This document shows positions 1 through 7,578 of a stretch of DNA of 64,000 nt, in pieces (position 1 is the stretch's first letter; the number at the start of each line of letters is the position of its first letter). The stretch is from UBA6144 sp964399165 (GTDB lineage: Bacteria > Bdellovibrionota > Bacteriovoracia > Bacteriovoracales > Bacteriovoracaceae). The DNA is taken from the NCBI GenBank assembly GCA_964399165.1, contig CAYNPO010000006.1:111078-175077 (forward strand), given 5' to 3'. The notes beneath the pieces were generated by a model that was not told the DNA's origin, did not search any database, and saw only the letters and a list, made by a program, of their open reading frames with translations. The position numbers were made by a program, and so were the translations under genes.

Positions 1-67
1 ACCTCAAGGCACCTGGCCCCTAAAGGACGGCGTGCCTAAAGATGCGCCCGACGAGTGCGGTCGGGAA

Positions 68-550
68 CTAGAGGTACTTCGCCAAGTCCCTCTCGATCTT
101 CTCAGGCGTGTCGGTGGGGGCGTAGCGTTTAACCACCTGGCCCTGGCGGTCCACCAAAAACTTGGTGAAGTTCCACTTGATGGCCTCGGTGCCGAGCACG
201 CCGGGCTTCTCACCTTTGAGGAACTTCCACACCGGGTGGGCCCCCTCGCCATTCACGTCCACCTTGGCAAACAAGGGGAAGGAAACGCCGTAGTTCAGGT
301 TGCAGAAGCTCTGGATCTCCTTCTCGTCCCCGGGTTCCTGATGACCGAACTGGTTGCAGGGAAACCCCAGTACCGCCAACTGGCCACCGTGCTTCTTCCA
401 AAGTTCCTCCAGGCCCGCGTATTGGGGAGTGAAACCGCACTGGCTTGCCACGTTGACCACCAACATGACCTTGCCCTTCCAGTCGGCCAAGGACACATCC
501 TTGCCGGTGATGTCTTTGGCGGTGAAATCGTAAATGCTGGGCTTTGTCAT
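68..550 (-). CDS. Glutathione peroxidase family thiol peroxidase
   Basis: 160 aa, full length for the family. It reduces peroxides with thiol (glutathione or thioredoxin) electrons in the cytoplasm. The three hallmark blocks are visible: NVASQCGFT with peroxidatic Cys38 in the place of selenocysteine, GFPCNQFG with Gln67, and KWNFTKFL with Trp126/Asn127, which form the catalytic tetrad. The start was chosen at the ATG preceded by AGGGAGG at 5 nt spacing; an upstream in-frame ATG at 577 has no such site. It is a stand-alone gene, divergent from the regulator at 629. The Cys form suggests a thioredoxin-dependent enzyme, which is inference. Confidence 0.95.
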   Translation of the reverse strand: MTKPSIYDFTAKDITGKDVSLADWKGKVMLVVNVASQCGFTPQYAGLEELWKKHGGQLAVLGFPCNQFGHQEPGDEKEIQSFCNLNYGVSFPLFAKVDVNGEGAHPVWKFLKGEKPGVLGTEAIKWNFTKFLVDRQGQVVKRYAPTDTPEKIERDLAKYL

Positions 551-614
551 GGAACCTCCCTCTGAGGCCCCCATCATGGCATGAGATAGTAGGCCGACGA
601 AGTCTTTTTCCTGC

Positions 615-620
615 TAAAAT
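615..620 (+). promoter_or_regulatory. Extended -10 (TGCTAAAAT) just before the HD-GYP-like gene
   Basis: TAAAAT preceded by TGC lies 8 nt before the ATG at 629, and no ribosome-binding site is visible between. Transcription would begin at or within a base or two of the start codon. No good -35 is seen. One of several such arrangements in this window. Confidence 0.45.
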
Positions 621-628
621 CAACCACC

Positions 629-1984
629 ATGCTGCACGGCCGTGGCCTTTTAGTCGACCAGAACCGGGACTTCACCAACGCCATCCAGGACGAGGGCGAC
701 GCACGCTACCCCCTGGTGTTCGCTTCCACCCTGACCCAGGCCATGACGCTCTTGCGGCATGATGAGGCCCGTATCAGCATTGCCTTTGTCTCCACCTCGG
801 TACCTCCGGCCAATGGGTTGGACGTGGTGCGGGAAATCCGTCAGCTGCGACCGTCCCTCCCCATCATTTTGGTGGATCACTACGACTTTCCTCGCGCGAC
901 ACCCGCTCAGGCCGAGGGGCTGGGTTGCCTGGCGCTCTTGCTCAAGCCCACCAAGGCGGAAGACCTTTTTTCTCCGGTCCTCAAACGTCTGGAGGAACAG
1001 ACCACTTGGAAGGGGGTGGCCGCCACCGCCGACCAAAAAGAAGTCACGCTGGACAAGGAAGACGGCAAGTACCTCGCCGTCTCCGCGAAGGACTACCTGC
1101 TGACCCCCAAGTCCTTCTTCAACCTGTTCATTCGCCTGTCCAAGGGCAAATTCGTGAAGGTCCTCAACGCCGGTGAAGAGGTGGAGCGCGGGTTTCTCGA
1201 GAGGTATTTGGGCAAGGGGATCACGCATTTTTACGTGATGGAGGAGGAGCACACGCGCTACATCAGCCTGTGCGACCGCATGGTGGCCGAGGCGGCTAAG
1301 CGGGACGTCCCCACCGAGGCCCGTACCGAGCGCGTGCTGCACCTGGGTGAGAACGTGCGGCAGGGGCTTTACCGCTCCGGCATCACCCCCGAGCGCCTGC
1401 ACTACGCCGACAACTTCCTGGGCCATACCGACCAAATGGTGCGGCGGATGAAAATGGAGAACGCGGCGGTGGGAGACATGATGGCCTCTCTCCTGGCCAA
1501 GGACCACGTGGCGGTGGTGATCATGCTATCGGGACTCCTGGCCCAGGAAATGGGTTTTGAGTCCAGCAAGGCGGTGAAGATCGTGGGCATGGCAGCACTC
1601 TTCCACGACATCGGCCTCTATAACCTCTTGCCCGATCTTCAGCGGGAGGACCCCTCCCGGCTCTCCCTGGAAGACCGCGCCACGTGGGAGGCCCATCCGG
1701 CCCGTGGGGAGGAGATGTTGCGGACGGTGGGGGGCTTTGACGAGGTGGTGTACCAGTCCGTGCTCCAGCACCACATGCGCAAGAAGGGCGGCCAAGGCGG
1801 CAAGCGTAACATGAACATCAACGTGGTCAGCGAGATCATCGGCATGGTGGACGAGTTCCACAACCAGGTGCTGGAGGGAGAGTACTCCAAGGAGCGCCTG
1901 GACCAGTTCATGGACGAAGGCATGAAGCTCTTCTCGCCCCAGGTGGAGAAGGCGTTCCTGAAAGTCCTGAAGGGCCGCGAGTGA
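629..1984 (+). CDS. Receiver-like plus HD-GYP-like regulator, probably degenerate
   Basis: 451 aa. Residues 1-125 look like a response-regulator receiver fold, but the phosphoacceptor strand reads IAFVSTSV with no aspartate. A middle region (about 145-225) is followed by an HD domain with His326-Asp327 in LFHDIG and His381-His382 in LQHHMR. The segment that should carry GYP reads RKKGGQGGKRN, so canonical c-di-GMP phosphodiesterase activity is doubtful although the metal ligands of the HD core are partly kept. Likely cytoplasmic signalling or c-di-GMP sensing. The stop overlaps the GTG start of the next gene (GTGA), so the two are cotranscribed. Confidence 0.8.
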   Translation: MLHGRGLLVDQNRDFTNAIQDEGDARYPLVFASTLTQAMTLLRHDEARISIAFVSTSVPPANGLDVVREIRQLRPSLPIILVDHYDFPRATPAQAEGLGCLALLLKPTKAEDLFSPVLKRLEEQTTWKGVAATADQKEVTLDKEDGKYLAVSAKDYLLTPKSFFNLFIRLSKGKFVKVLNAGEEVERGFLERYLGKGITHFYVMEEEHTRYISLCDRMVAEAAKRDVPTEARTERVLHLGENVRQGLYRSGITPERLHYADNFLGHTDQMVRRMKMENAAVGDMMASLLAKDHVAVVIMLSGLLAQEMGFESSKAVKIVGMAALFHDIGLYNLLPDLQREDPSRLSLEDRATWEAHPARGEEMLRTVGGFDEVVYQSVLQHHMRKKGGQGGKRNMNINVVSEIIGMVDEFHNQVLEGEYSKERLDQFMDEGMKLFSPQVEKAFLKVLKGRE

Positions 1985-2598
1985 CTTCCCGCCGGGGCAG
2001 CAACCCGCGGCGCTGCCCGCGCTGCCGGATCAACCAGGCCCTATGCTTCTGCGAGCACATACGCCCCTTTCAAATCCGCTCCACCGTGTCCCTCATCGTG
2101 CACGTGCGCGAGCTCAAGCTCACCACCAACACCGCCCAGTTCGTGCGCGAGATGCTGCCGGGGAACGCCCACTTCGACGTGCGGGGACACGTGGAGGGGG
2201 GGTGGTACCCGGAGAAGGTATTGGAGCGACCGGGGACGCCGCTTTTCCTCTATCCTGGAGAGGGCGCGGTAGAACTCAACGCGGACTTCGTGAACAGCCA
2301 CCCCGGCCCCCACAACCTCATCGTGCCCGACGGTAGCTGGCAGCAGGCCCGCAAGGTCTACGCCCGGGAGCCGTTGTTCAAGGGCGTGCCCCTGGTAAAA
2401 CTACCGGAAGGTCTGGTGGGGGAGTACAGGCTCCGGCAGTCCCGCTTCGCCCACTGGGTCTCCACTTACGAGGCGGTGGCCCACGCATTGGGCGCGCTGG
2501 AGGGACCAGAGGTGCGCGACCGGTTGATGGAATTTTTCCGGGTGTTCGTGGGGCGGGTGATGAAATCACGCACCGACTTTCACGGACCGCTGAACTAG
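1981..2598 (+). CDS. DTW-domain tRNA-uridine aminocarboxypropyltransferase
   Basis: 205 aa. The DTW family moves the 3-amino-3-carboxypropyl group of SAM onto tRNA uridine (acp3U, as by TapT/TuaA). The N-terminus carries the zinc-type pattern CPRCRINQALCFC and the signature appears as DGSWQQA at about residue 120, the family's D-x-S/T-W variant. The GTG start overlaps the stop of the upstream regulator. The 3' end overlaps the convergent sigma-factor gene by CTAG. The family assignment is firm; the exact tRNA position is inferred from characterised members. Confidence 0.88.
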   Translation: MTSRRGSNPRRCPRCRINQALCFCEHIRPFQIRSTVSLIVHVRELKLTTNTAQFVREMLPGNAHFDVRGHVEGGWYPEKVLERPGTPLFLYPGEGAVELNADFVNSHPGPHNLIVPDGSWQQARKVYAREPLFKGVPLVKLPEGLVGEYRLRQSRFAHWVSTYEAVAHALGALEGPEVRDRLMEFFRVFVGRVMKSRTDFHGPLN

Positions 2599-3275
2599 GC
2601 CGCCTCACTCCTGAGAAACAGCACCGCCTCCGTGTGCATTTGCGAGATCCGCCCCTCCGAGAGCCCCAGGCGCTCGGCGATCACCGACAGCGGGGCCTCC
2701 TCGAAGTAGCGCTGCTCCATCACGGTTCGCAAGAGCGGCGGGAGCCGCGACAGGAGCGCGATCGCTTCGTCGTGGGTCTCCACATCTTCTGCCACCGCGT
2801 CCTCGCGCCAACCTTCTTCGCCGTGATCGCCCTCCAGGTACGGCCGCAAGTTGTCCTTCTGCTCGTACTGGGCGACCCGGTCCAAATCCTGGGAAGGGAA
2901 GGGCAGGACGCGCGCCAGCTCGCCCCGGGTGGGGTCTCGCCCCAGCTCCTGCCCCAGGCGATCATGCATACGGCGGTAGATTTTTTGTTTCTGGCGCTCA
3001 CCGCGGGTGAGCCAGTCTTGGCGCCGGAGCTCGTCCACGATTTCGCCGCGTATGCGGAACTCGGCGTAGGTTTTGAACTGGGTGTTGTGGCGGGGGTTGA
3101 AGCGGGTGTGGGCGTCCATGAGCCCCACCAGTCCCGCCACCACCAGGTCGTCGAACTCCAAGGTTTGGTGGGCGCGGTGGGCGTAGTGCCGGGCCCAGTA
3201 GCGCACGGTGGGGAGGAACTCCTCGATGAGTTCGCTGTCCGGGCGGGAAACGTGACGGGGTTTGGGTTTCGCCAT
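2595..3275 (-). CDS. FliA/WhiG-type alternative sigma factor
   Basis: 226 aa, the usual size of sigma-28 family members. Region 2 is visible as FKTYAEFRIRGEIVDELRRQDW (about residues 67-88), including the RIRGAI-DELR-like core typical of FliA and SigB/WhiG proteins. Region 3 follows, and region 4 is a helix-turn-helix reading LSVIAERLGLSEGRISQMH near the C-terminus. Probable role: transcription of motility, chemotaxis or other stage-specific genes. No flagellar genes or anti-sigma FlgM lie nearby, so the regulon is open. The ATG has no ribosome-binding site but has CATAAT 6 nt upstream. Confidence 0.9.
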   Translation of the reverse strand: MAKPKPRHVSRPDSELIEEFLPTVRYWARHYAHRAHQTLEFDDLVVAGLVGLMDAHTRFNPRHNTQFKTYAEFRIRGEIVDELRRQDWLTRGERQKQKIYRRMHDRLGQELGRDPTRGELARVLPFPSQDLDRVAQYEQKDNLRPYLEGDHGEEGWREDAVAEDVETHDEAIALLSRLPPLLRTVMEQRYFEEAPLSVIAERLGLSEGRISQMHTEAVLFLRSEAA

Positions 3276-3281
3276 CCCGGC

Positions 3282-3287
3282 ATTATG
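3282..3287 (-). promoter_or_regulatory. -10-like CATAAT 6 nt before the sigma-factor ATG
   Basis: Read on the minus strand, CATAAT is followed by GCCGGG and then the ATG. TTGCCT lies about 16 bp upstream as a possible -35 (around 3304-3309). No Shine-Dalgarno sequence fits in the 6-nt gap, suggesting a leaderless mRNA. Confidence 0.45.
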
Positions 3288-3372
3288 GGCGGGCCCAGCG
3301 GGGAGGCAAAATCCGGGAGCTAACCCCTTGGGGGCGGGAAGAATCGGGACGTTGGGCCGCCCACAGGAGTGG

Positions 3373-4338
3373 TCACTCCCGCACGCCCACGGTCACGCTG
3401 GTGTAGAACAGGCTGCGCTCCTTGCCCATGAGTTCCTCACCCCACGCCTTGTCGAAGCGGAACTTGGGAAAGTGGCGGGCAAAGTCGCGGTCGTTGTTGA
3501 GCTGGCGCCACAGGATGACCGAGCCCGGCAGCATCTCCTCCTGGAGGCGCTTGGCGGTGGCGGCCACCTGGCTCTCGTCCATCCAGTCAAAGATGTTGGA
3601 GAGCTGGACCATACCGAAGGGATTGAAGGAGGGAACGGCGTCGATGGGCCCCTGGATCATTTCCGCCTGGAAATCACGGGGTGGGCGTTGCAGGTACAGC
3701 GGCCAGGCCTCGCGGCGCGTGAGGTAGTGGCCCAGCATGATGTGGTGGAGGAAGGGGTTATCGAGGGCGTCGGGACGCTTGAGGCCTTGCTCGATTACCT
3801 GGCGGAAATACGCCGGATAGGAGTTCTTGTGCCCGTGCTGGACCGCCTCGGGCCCGAACATGGTGCTGAGCATTTCGTCGTGGAAGAACAGGTCGAAGGA
3901 CACCGGCCAATAGCGGTGACTCGTCAGCGTGTCCGTGGCCGCGCGCAGGCGCTTCTCGGAGTCGAACATGTGCTCCAGGTCGTTGGGCTTGATGATGAAC
4001 GCCCGCCAGAAATCCCTCAGGCAGCGGAAAAGGGTTTCCACGTTGCCGCAGGCGTTAAGGCCCTGGGGGTCCTCTGAGCCGATGTTCACCACGGCGGGGT
4101 CCATGGCCATGCGCTGGAGCGCCTGGGCCTTGCGCTGGACCAGCTGCAGCTGGGCCGGGTTGGGGTCTACCAGTGTGAGCTTGAGCTCAGGGAAGAGGGT
4201 GGCCAGGGTGAAAGCGGTGCAGCCACCGGAGGCCACCAGCAGGGCATGGGCGGGGCGCAGGCGCTCCACGATGTCGCGCTCCAACTGAGGGTCTTCGCGG
4301 ACGACGGCGTACTGGATGGGGTTGTCCATGGGGCCCAT
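3373..4338 (-). CDS. DUF3419/BtaA-like SAM aminocarboxypropyltransferase
   Basis: 321 aa. The N-terminal half carries a SAM-binding Rossmann signature, LLVASGGCTAFTLATLFP, followed by LTLVDPNPAQLQLVQRK, as in BtaA, which makes diacylglyceryl-homoserine, the first step to betaine lipids. It is shorter than characterised BtaA (about 400 aa) and no btaB N-methyltransferase lies nearby, so betaine-lipid synthesis is not established. The start ATG has AAAGGAG at good spacing. Separated by about 100 bp from genes on both sides. Together with the DTW gene it is one of two predicted acp-group transferases within 2.5 kb. Confidence 0.72.
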   Translation of the reverse strand: MGPMDNPIQYAVVREDPQLERDIVERLRPAHALLVASGGCTAFTLATLFPELKLTLVDPNPAQLQLVQRKAQALQRMAMDPAVVNIGSEDPQGLNACGNVETLFRCLRDFWRAFIIKPNDLEHMFDSEKRLRAATDTLTSHRYWPVSFDLFFHDEMLSTMFGPEAVQHGHKNSYPAYFRQVIEQGLKRPDALDNPFLHHIMLGHYLTRREAWPLYLQRPPRDFQAEMIQGPIDAVPSFNPFGMVQLSNIFDWMDESQVAATAKRLQEEMLPGSVILWRQLNNDRDFARHFPKFRFDKAWGEELMGKERSLFYTSVTVGVRE

Positions 4339-4386
4339 GGGCGCTCCTTTTGCGGTTCAACGATTATGGCTCTTTCGGGGGAAATA

Positions 4387-4413
4387 AAGAAGGGCCCGTT
4401 GCGGGCCCTTCTT
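4387..4413 (-). terminator. Intrinsic terminator
   Basis: A perfect 12-bp stem (AAGAAGGGCCCG, loop TTG, complementary arm) lies 24 bp past the stop of the small minus-strand gene. On that strand it is followed by TTTATTTC. It also separates this gene from the downstream BtaA-like gene. Confidence 0.8.
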
Positions 4414-4437
4414 GGTGGGTTTGGTTTGGGAGGTGGT

Positions 4438-4692
4438 TTAGACCGCCTCGGCCCAGTTCTCCGCGTCCTCCGCGGCCTGGGGGGAGTTGAGATACTCCAC
4501 GTACTCGGACATTTCCATGATCTCGTCACGGAAGAGGGCGACGCGCCAGTTAGCTTGCTCTTGGGTCATGGCCTTGCTGTCACGGTCCAGGATCTGGCCT
4601 TTGACCAGCCAAGAAAGATCGCGCCAACGCTGGCCCGGTTCGAGCCGCAGGATCTTCTTGTTCTTCATCAGGTAGTAATGCGGTTTGCCCAT
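4438..4692 (-). CDS. Small conserved-looking protein of unknown function
   Basis: 84 aa, not recognised. It begins with a basic, aromatic stretch (MGKPHYYLMKNKKILRL) and ends acidic (SPQAAEDAENWAEAV). There is no signal peptide, membrane segment or cysteine. Strong translation signals support it: AGGAGGGTG 5 nt before the ATG, and a near-perfect intrinsic terminator after it, so it is a monocistronic, probably well-expressed cytoplasmic protein. The combination of basic head and acidic tail might suit a nucleic-acid or chaperone-associated role, but that is speculation. Confidence 0.75.
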   Translation of the reverse strand: MGKPHYYLMKNKKILRLEPGQRWRDLSWLVKGQILDRDSKAMTQEQANWRVALFRDEIMEMSEYVEYLNSPQAAEDAENWAEAV

Positions 4693-5148
4693 GAATCACC
4701 CTCCTGGTGGTGGTGCGGGGAGCGTGTCCCTCTCCCCAGGTCCTGCATTAAGCGTCACATGTAAGAACCCCCTGTGGCAAGCGGTTGTAAGGAAAATTTG
4801 CGTGGGGACGCCAGGGCCCCGAAAACCCCTGCCGGAACCCTTCCTGGTCCCGTTTTGCCCCCGGTATTTCCCCCCCTTGGCCCCACCCTGGCGCCCACAA
4901 AGCGTGCATCCGGGTAGTTGCGGCACCCCGGCAGGCCGGCACGCTTCCTGCTCTATGATTTTCGAGACTGCGGAGAGGTTCTCAGGATGAGGGCCACCCC
5001 GGAAACAAGACGTTTCAAGAGTTCTCGGTACTGCCTCACGGATCGAGCGGGGACGGACAAGGAAAACCGGCCCAAGGTTCAAGGACGAACCACCCTTTAT
5101 CAACGACGGCCAGGAAGGCCACTTGGGATTCAAAAACGGAGGATTCCC
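4693..5148. other. 456-bp intergenic region without a supported gene
   Basis: Open frames here lack ribosome-binding sites and plausible protein composition. The only notable element is a sigma-54-like site (4937-4952). The region separates the divergent genes at 4692 and 5149 and presumably holds both promoters. Confidence 0.5.
4937..4952 (+). promoter_or_regulatory. Sigma-54-like -24/-12 element
   Basis: GGCACGCTTCCTGC has GG and GC separated by exactly 10 bp and keeps CACG. It differs from TGGCACG-N4-TTGC only by C for the leading T and C for the first T of TTGC. It would start transcription near 4963, about 185 bp before the small membrane-protein gene. It could be a chance match. Confidence 0.3.
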
Positions 5149-5265
5149 ATGATCGCCCAGGAAACGATGTTGTTCGCGATTCTCTCGGCCCTCTTGCTGG
5201 TCAACCTCGCGGTGCCCTACTTCTACCACCGCAAATCGGTAAAGCTTCGCATCCGCAAGGACTAG
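5149..5265 (+). CDS. 38-aa single-pass membrane protein
   Basis: 38 aa. After a short polar start (MIAQET) comes one hydrophobic helix of about 18 residues (MLFAILSALLLVNLAVPY), then a strongly basic tail (HRKSVKLRIRKD), so the topology is N-out/C-in by the positive-inside rule. The ATG is supported by CGGAGG with 6 nt spacing; the same frame stays open upstream but without start signals. The stop overlaps that of the transposase by CTAG. Possible roles include a subunit of a larger membrane complex or a toxin-like peptide; nothing nearby decides between these. Confidence 0.6.
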   Translation: MIAQETMLFAILSALLLVNLAVPYFYHRKSVKLRIRKD

Positions 5266-5894
5266 GCGGCTGAAGTCCCCCTCCGGAGCACCCAACTAAA
5301 GGGGTGGTCCAGGAAGCGGGGGAATTCCAAGGCCCGCGGCACCCTGCCGATGAGCCCCTGCAAAGCCTCCCGCCCCAGGGCCCCCCATGAAGCGAAGTCA
5401 TCCCAGGCCACCGGTTTTCCCCGGTGGCGTTGCTCGTTCAGCAGGACGTACCTCACGGCGTTCCGCGCTTCTGTCGGGCCCCTCAGCACATGCAGATGGT
5501 AACGCTCGGGCTGTACTCTCCCGGCGCTCAGCCCCTTGGCGAACGTGATCGTCAACGACCGCATACCTCTCGTGAGCGTCTTGTTCTCCGCCGCCTCCAG
5601 GATGAGGTGGATGTGATTGCTCTGAAGCGAGTAGTGCACCACCCTCAACCCTTGCTTTCTTGCGTTGAGAATCGCCCTTTTCAAGAGCCCCAGACAGGCC
5701 TTGTTGCGGATCCGCGCGCGCAGCTTGAAATTCACGTGCACTGGCGTGCGGTGGTCCATGCGCTCCCGGGTGCGGTGGGCGACGCCTTTGGAGTGTTTCT
5801 CTTTCCGTCCTGCGTTCGGACGCCGTCCGCCCCAACTGCCGCGCCAGAGGTTGAGTTCGGTTTGCTTGCCTGCCTTATACCTTTTGCTTTTCAT
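5262..5894 (-). CDS. REP-associated IS200-like tyrosine transposase (Y1/HUH)
   Basis: 210 aa. The HUH metal-binding pair is His94/His96 in SNHIHLIL, and the likely nucleophile is Tyr149 in NAVRYVLLN. A basic N-terminal segment, GGRRPNAGRKEKHSKG, is seen in many chromosomal copies of this family. Such proteins cut single-stranded REP palindromes; most are domesticated single copies. No terminal transposon ends are visible, but a repeat array starts 100 bp upstream of the gene. The ATG was chosen because it follows TATAAA by 7 nt; the frame stays open upstream into the repeats without a convincing start. Confidence 0.88.
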   Translation of the reverse strand: MKSKRYKAGKQTELNLWRGSWGGRRPNAGRKEKHSKGVAHRTRERMDHRTPVHVNFKLRARIRNKACLGLLKRAILNARKQGLRVVHYSLQSNHIHLILEAAENKTLTRGMRSLTITFAKGLSAGRVQPERYHLHVLRGPTEARNAVRYVLLNEQRHRGKPVAWDDFASWGALGREALQGLIGRVPRALEFPRFLDHPFSWVLRRGTSAA

Positions 5895-5901
5895 GAACCC
5901 A

Positions 5902-5907
5902 TTTATA
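5902..5907 (-). promoter_or_regulatory. TATAAA -10 element 7 nt before the transposase ATG
   Basis: On the minus strand TATAAA is followed by TGGGTTC and the ATG. No -35 or ribosome-binding site is evident. Confidence 0.4.
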
Positions 5908-5994
5908 AATCGATGTCCCGCGCAAACACCCGATGGTCCGTTTCCTTGCTGCAGAAAGTTCAGGCGTGAAACGGCTGCCTTTCGTTGGCACGGA

Positions 5995-6422
5995 CCACAT
6001 ATGCCCTTTTCAAGTCGGCCCCGCGGACTCTGGAAAATTGAAAGGGGCATAAGTGGAAACGTGGGCCGAAGGCAGCCCTGCCGGGGCTACTTGAGAAGAT
6101 CATATGTGGAACGCGAGCGGTGGCGCCCCTGTTGGGGGCTACTTGAAAAGGGCTTATTTGGAAACGCGAGTGGGCGGCGGCCTGGGGGGGCTACTTGAAA
6201 AGGGCATATGTGGGAACACAAGCGGGAGGCTGCCCTGCGGGAGCCTACTTGAAGAGGGCATAGGTGGGAACACAAGCGGGAAGCCGCCCTGCGGAGGCCT
6301 ACTTGAAAAGGTATATGTGGGAACGCGAGTGGATGGCGGCCCGCGGTGGGCTACTTGAAAAGGGCATAAGTGGAAATGCGAGTGGGAGGCGGACCTGGGG
6401 GGCTACCGGAAAAGAGCATACC
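5995..6422. repeat. REP-like array: seven tandem ~53-bp units plus one inverted copy
   Basis: Units starting at 6038, 6091, 6143, 6195, 6249, 6303 and 6355 are 52-54 bp each; a partial eighth starts at 6407. Each begins with a version of TTGAAAAGGGCATATGTGG and ends with a GC-rich hairpin-capable segment before CTAC (for example AGGCT and CCC pairing with GGG and AGCCT in the unit at 6195). Bases 5995-6013 are a perfect reverse-complement copy of the 19-base head, facing the array. Units are contiguous with no unique spacers. The frames open across the array are a by-product of the near-54-bp period. Confidence 0.85.
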
Positions 6423-6493
6423 TAGCCGACGGCCCGGGCAGTGAATGATGGGAGCAAGGTAGTCCTGTCGCGGGAAAGTAGCCGAAGGGGGAG

Positions 6494-7165
6494 TTAGCAG
6501 ACCAGCGAACCCATCCCCAACACATCCTCAAAAAAAGCCGCGCGTTGGCGCTCACGGTCCACCACGTGGATCTCCAGCACCCACAGCCCGGGGGAGGGGG
6601 TGTGCTGGAACTGGATCAGATCTCCCTTGTGGTGAAGGGCGTGGGGGAAGTCGCCTATGCGGTGGCCGTCCATGTTCAGATTCAGGTCGAAGCCACGTTG
6701 GCGAGCGAAGCCTTGGGCGGCTTCGTACAACCCCGGGCCGGACAGACCGCGTTCGCGCCAGACTCGCTCCGTGTCCCGGAACACTTCCCGGGAAGCGGCG
6801 ATGAGCGGGTCACCCCCGCCGCCGCAACGGAAGGTCTCGCCGTAGTCGCCTTCGTGTCCGCCGTAGACGGGGCCGATGTCGACGAAGAACAGGTCGCCGT
6901 GGCCGAGGCGCTCGGAAGGGTCTCCCGGCTCGCGGAAGTTGCACAGGGTGTTTTTGCCGAAGCGGATCTTGGTGGGATGCCACACCTTGACGCCGCCTTC
7001 CTCGGCGAGCATCTGCTTGAAGAGTTCGTGGGCCTCCTCCTCCAGCATGCCAGGCATGAGGGAGTGGGCCAGGCGTTCGGCGAGCACGATGGTGCGCTCG
7101 CGGGCCTCCCGGAACGCGGTGGGGGAGAATCCCTCCCCTAAACCTTCTTCCGGGCGCAGGCTCAT
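6494..7165 (-). CDS. M24 (aminopeptidase P/methionine aminopeptidase fold) peptidase
   Basis: 223 aa, only the catalytic pita-bread domain with no N-terminal creatinase domain. The metal-ligand pattern is kept: two Asp in FFVDIGPVYGGHEGDYG, His in MDGHRIGDFPH, Glu in VLEIHVVD, and Glu in the C-terminal FFEDVL. Probably a cytoplasmic metallo-aminopeptidase or Xaa-Pro-type enzyme; the substrate is unknown. The start overlaps the yqeY stop (ATGA), so it is the last gene of a YajQ-YqeY-M24 group running the same way as proBA. Confidence 0.82.
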   Translation of the reverse strand: MSLRPEEGLGEGFSPTAFREARERTIVLAERLAHSLMPGMLEEEAHELFKQMLAEEGGVKVWHPTKIRFGKNTLCNFREPGDPSERLGHGDLFFVDIGPVYGGHEGDYGETFRCGGGGDPLIAASREVFRDTERVWRERGLSGPGLYEAAQGFARQRGFDLNLNMDGHRIGDFPHALHHKGDLIQFQHTPSPGLWVLEIHVVDRERQRAAFFEDVLGMGSLVC

Positions 7166-7575
7166 GCCAGGGCGGCCTTCACCAGCTCGGAGGCGCGCTT
7201 GCCGTCAAAGCGCCCCTTGATCTGGGGCTGAAGCTCCTTCATGAGGGCGCCCATGTCTTTGGCGCCGGCCGCTTTGATGGAGTTAATCAGCGCCACTACC
7301 TCGGCCTCGGACAGGGCCGCGGGCAGGTAGCCCTTGAGCGCGTTGATCTCGGCCTCGGTCTCCGCTCGCTGGGCTGAGCCCGCGGGGAACATCTCCAGGG
7401 AGTCCTGGAGCTTCTTCACGTGGGCCACGGCGACGCTTAGGTCGTCGGTGGGCTTAGCGGCGGTGTTGTTATGGATGAAGGCGGCCTTGAGCATGCGCAG
7501 GGCCTGCAGCTTCGCCGCGTCCTTGGCCTTCATGGCCTCTTTGATGTCGTTGGCGACTCGTTCTTGCAGGGTCAT
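7162..7575 (-). CDS. GatB/YqeY-domain protein
   Basis: 137 aa, close to the usual ~147. The whole protein matches the YqeY family: an all-helical start (MTLQERVANDIKEAMKAKD) and a C-terminal half resembling the tRNA-contacting tail of GatB (ALMKELQPQIKGRFDGKRASELV). In other bacteria yqeY lies beside rpsU and dnaG; here it sits between YajQ and an M24 peptidase, a context that does not reveal its job. It is 3 bp downstream of yajQ and overlaps the next gene by 4 bp, hence one operon. Confidence 0.92.
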   Translation of the reverse strand: MTLQERVANDIKEAMKAKDAAKLQALRMLKAAFIHNNTAAKPTDDLSVAVAHVKKLQDSLEMFPAGSAQRAETEAEINALKGYLPAALSEAEVVALINSIKAAGAKDMGALMKELQPQIKGRFDGKRASELVKAALA

Positions 7576-7578
7576 GTT

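Noticed and set aside
4696..5295. 199-codon minus-strand frame in the 4.7-5.3 kb gap
   Set aside because: Proline-rich, no ribosome-binding site, overlaps the transposase end and the small membrane-protein gene; no family features.
6104..6358. Repetitive 84-codon frame through the repeat array
   Set aside because: It arises from near-54-bp repeat lengths; unit lengths of 52 and 53 bp break the frame, which a coding repeat would avoid.
6038..6422. CRISPR array
   Set aside because: Repeat units are contiguous and diverged, with no unique spacers and no cas genes.
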